Source of the DNA: G963663615 sp963663615
Lineage (GTDB): Bacteria; Bacteroidota; Ignavibacteria; Ignavibacteriales; Melioribacteraceae
DNA: 64,000 bases
Assembly: GCA_963663615.1 (NCBI GenBank)
Contig: OY760517.1
Location: 1,178,001 to 1,242,000 of the forward strand
Direction of reading: 5' to 3'
A model generated the notes under the pieces. It searched no databases and had not been told where the DNA came from. It saw only the letters and a list, made by a program, of their open reading frames with translations. Both the position numbers and the translations under genes were made by a program. Below, piece after piece: positions 62,450-64,000 of this stretch (position 1 is its first letter; each line of letters starts with the position of its first letter).

Positions 62450-64000
62450 ATGTTTGAAATGATTGTAAGTTCACTTGTAGGATATGCAACCACCAAAGGG
62501 CTGGATTGGGCGTTAAAGGATAATTCAAAAGCTCAAAAGGGGCTTACAAAACATATCAGGGAAACTACTGATGAATTTAAGTCTAAATACCCTATTGCGG
62601 AGGAGGGTACCAAATATCCGTTTTATAATTCACATGTGTTTGTTACAGAACTATTAAAAGCTCGTTTTTTTATAAACCGAGGATATAGTTTTAACATTTC
62701 CGAAATACAGGAATCTACCAACGAGCTAACAAATGTAATAAAACCTACAAATGAACAGGTAGTAGAATTCCTTAATGTTTTGGAAAATAAACTAAAAGAG
62801 GATGAGGATATAGAAGAGTTTGTTATCTCAGAAAACTATAAACGTGAAATTTTTAATATAACAAACCTTCATTTACTATTACATGATAAACTGGACAACA
62901 TAGAGAATAAACTTGATGACCTAAGCAGACAAGCAAATAAAAATCTTGAAGAAGGACAGCTAAACAATGTACCAAGCCGTGATGAAAGTGAAATAATTGG
63001 TAGAGGCAATAAACTTAATGAGGTGAAGCAAAAATTAAATGCCGGTGAACCGGTACTGTTATTAAACGGAATGGGTGGTGTTGGTAAAACAACAATTGCC
63101 GAGGTATTTGTTGCAAAATATTTTGCTGATTACAAACACACTGCATGGATTACAGTTAAAGATAGTTTTGAGGATGCCCTAATTTCTGATTCGCTGTTGA
63201 TTAAAAATCTTGGAATTACAAATACTGAAACTAAAAATTTACTGGGTGAGTGCTTAGTTAAACTTAACAATTTACCCGGACCAAATTTACTAATTATTGA
63301 TAATGCAGATATAAACCTGAAAAAAATTAAAAGGTTTTTACCAAAAGCCCCTAACTGGCACATTTTAATTACTTCACGAAACAGAATGAAGGAATTTAAT
63401 ATTATTGATGTTGATTTTTTAACTGAAGATGAAGCAATAGAATTATTTACCAAGTTTTGCAAAAGGTTTGATAATAACCAGATTAAAAATATTGTTAACC
63501 TTGTTGAATTACATACACTTACTGTTGAGGTGTTTGCAAAGGCTGCTGAAGAAAACAACTGGAGCTACGAAACATTATGCAACGCGCTTAAAGAAAACAG
63601 GGAAACCAATATTGATGATGTGCAACATGCAGATACCGAACCGCTTGGTAAAATAAAAACTTACCTTGTTCGTATTTTTAACGCAAGTAATTTAACCCAA
63701 AACCAAAAATATATATTAAAACAATTTGCTGCCTTACCACAGGAATATTTTAGTATTGAAGTATTACAAGCATTATTACAGGTTGAGCAGCTTGATTGGA
63801 AAGAAAATTTTGTACATGAGGTAAAAACTTTATACCGAACCGGTTTTTTAATGTTTAATGAAGAAATAAATGCCTACAAACTACACGCTGTATTAAATGA
63901 AGTAGTTTTGGCAGAACTAAAACCCACAGTTGAAGATTGCACGTTCCTTATAAACAGCGTAACTAATTTAGTAAGTTATGACCATCACAAAGATGACTAT
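62450..64000 (+). CDS. NB-ARC/STAND-family ATPase, 3'-truncated by window edge
   Basis: An open frame of 517 codons runs from the ATG at 62450 to the right edge without a stop. Residues 1-185 are an unrecognised alpha-helical region (MFEMIVSSLVGYATTKGLDW, later a helix with LHDKLDNIENKLDDLSRQ). An NB-ARC type ATPase follows: Walker A GMGGVGKTT (about 206-214), Walker B LLIIDNAD (about 280), sensor ILITSRNR (about 307), then a winged helix near residues 415-490 (LTQNQKYILKQFAALP, YKLHAVLNEVVLAEL). STAND proteins oligomerise after sensing a trigger. In bacteria many act in regulation or phage defence, usually with a repeat sensor at the C terminus, which here lies beyond the window. Confidence 0.88.
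   Translation, partial: MFEMIVSSLVGYATTKGLDWALKDNSKAQKGLTKHIRETTDEFKSKYPIAEEGTKYPFYNSHVFVTELLKARFFINRGYSFNISEIQESTNELTNVIKPTNEQVVEFLNVLENKLKEDEDIEEFVISENYKREIFNITNLHLLLHDKLDNIENKLDDLSRQANKNLEEGQLNNVPSRDESEIIGRGNKLNEVKQKLNAGEPVLLLNGMGGVGKTTIAEVFVAKYFADYKHTAWITVKDSFEDALISDSLLIKNLGITNTETKNLLGECLVKLNNLPGPNLLIIDNADINLKKIKRFLPKAPNWHILITSRNRMKEFNIIDVDFLTEDEAIELFTKFCKRFDNNQIKNIVNLVELHTLTVEVFAKAAEENNWSYETLCNALKENRETNIDDVQHADTEPLGKIKTYLVRIFNASNLTQNQKYILKQFAALPQEYFSIEVLQALLQVEQLDWKENFVHEVKTLYRTGFLMFNEEINAYKLHAVLNEVVLAELKPTVEDCTFLINSVTNLVSYDHHKDDY

Noticed and set aside
1..64000. CRISPR arrays, tRNA or rRNA genes, insertion sequences or prophage genes
   Set aside because: I looked for regularly spaced repeats, tRNA-like GTTCRA arms, transposase and integrase motifs on both strands and found none that hold up.

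Overview
The window is AT-rich bacterial chromosome, most likely from the Ignavibacteria/Chlorobi side of the Bacteroidota supergroup. Several secreted proteins end in a type IX secretion (T9SS) sorting domain of the YPNPFNPTT kind, there is a PorU-type C25 protease, TonB receptors start with a carboxypeptidase-regulatory-like domain, and the housekeeping sigma factor is the short 286-residue form. Starts are often preceded by good Shine-Dalgarno sequences, and three promoters fit TTGNNN-N17-TATATT. No tRNA, rRNA, CRISPR array or insertion sequence was seen.

Layout. 1-935: 3' end of a thiolase. 1.2-6.1 kb: an autoregulated LacI-family regulator followed by hexuronate catabolism genes (UxuB-type SDR, uxuA, kduI, kduD). 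6.4-13.2 kb: a mannan/glucomannan module (GH5 and GH26 lipoprotein mannanases, sodium:solute symporter, GH130 phosphorylase), ending in a decayed second GH26 gene that once carried a T9SS tail. 13.3-17.4 kb: two related T9SS cargo proteins with matching terminators. 17.5-24.9 kb: housekeeping genes (lipoprotein MsrB, RpoD, PBP4, bacilliredoxin-like protein, lipoate ligase, M19 dipeptidase, VanY). 25-32.7 kb: two complete feoAB systems flanking a TonB receptor and an EamA transporter, with related iron-type operators. 32.8-38.2 kb: M28 protease, thiamine-binding-type protein, an amidohydrolase that has lost its metal ligands, and PruA. 38.3-42.3 kb: a self-contained membrane protein/winged-helix/TPR/TonB-receptor cassette with two copies of one operator. 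42.3-46 kb: an aspartase fused to a cyclic-nucleotide-binding-like domain, and an O-antigen-ligase-like protein. 46.1-51.8 kb: the very large PorU-like protein. 52-57.2 kb: glmS, a CpgS-like P-loop protein, carbamate kinase and ornithine carbamoyltransferase as a tight operon. 57.4-62 kb: a LURP-one/scramblase-like protein, a small membrane protein, a biotin-dependent carboxyltransferase and TrkH. 62.1-64 kb: a palindromic intergenic element and an NB-ARC/STAND ATPase that runs off the window.

Together the first third describes capture and breakdown of plant or algal polysaccharide: extracellular mannanases make oligosaccharides, the symporter imports them, the GH130 enzyme phosphorolyses them, and uronic acids go through the Uxu/Kdu steps toward 2-keto-3-deoxygluconate. 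The most unusual items are the metal-site-less dihydroorotase-like protein, the cNMP-domain aspartase, the second FeoB with an altered G4 motif, the carbamoyl-phosphate operon with a CpgS-like partner and no arginine deiminase, the duplicated operator cassette, and the STAND ATPase beside a structured repeat.
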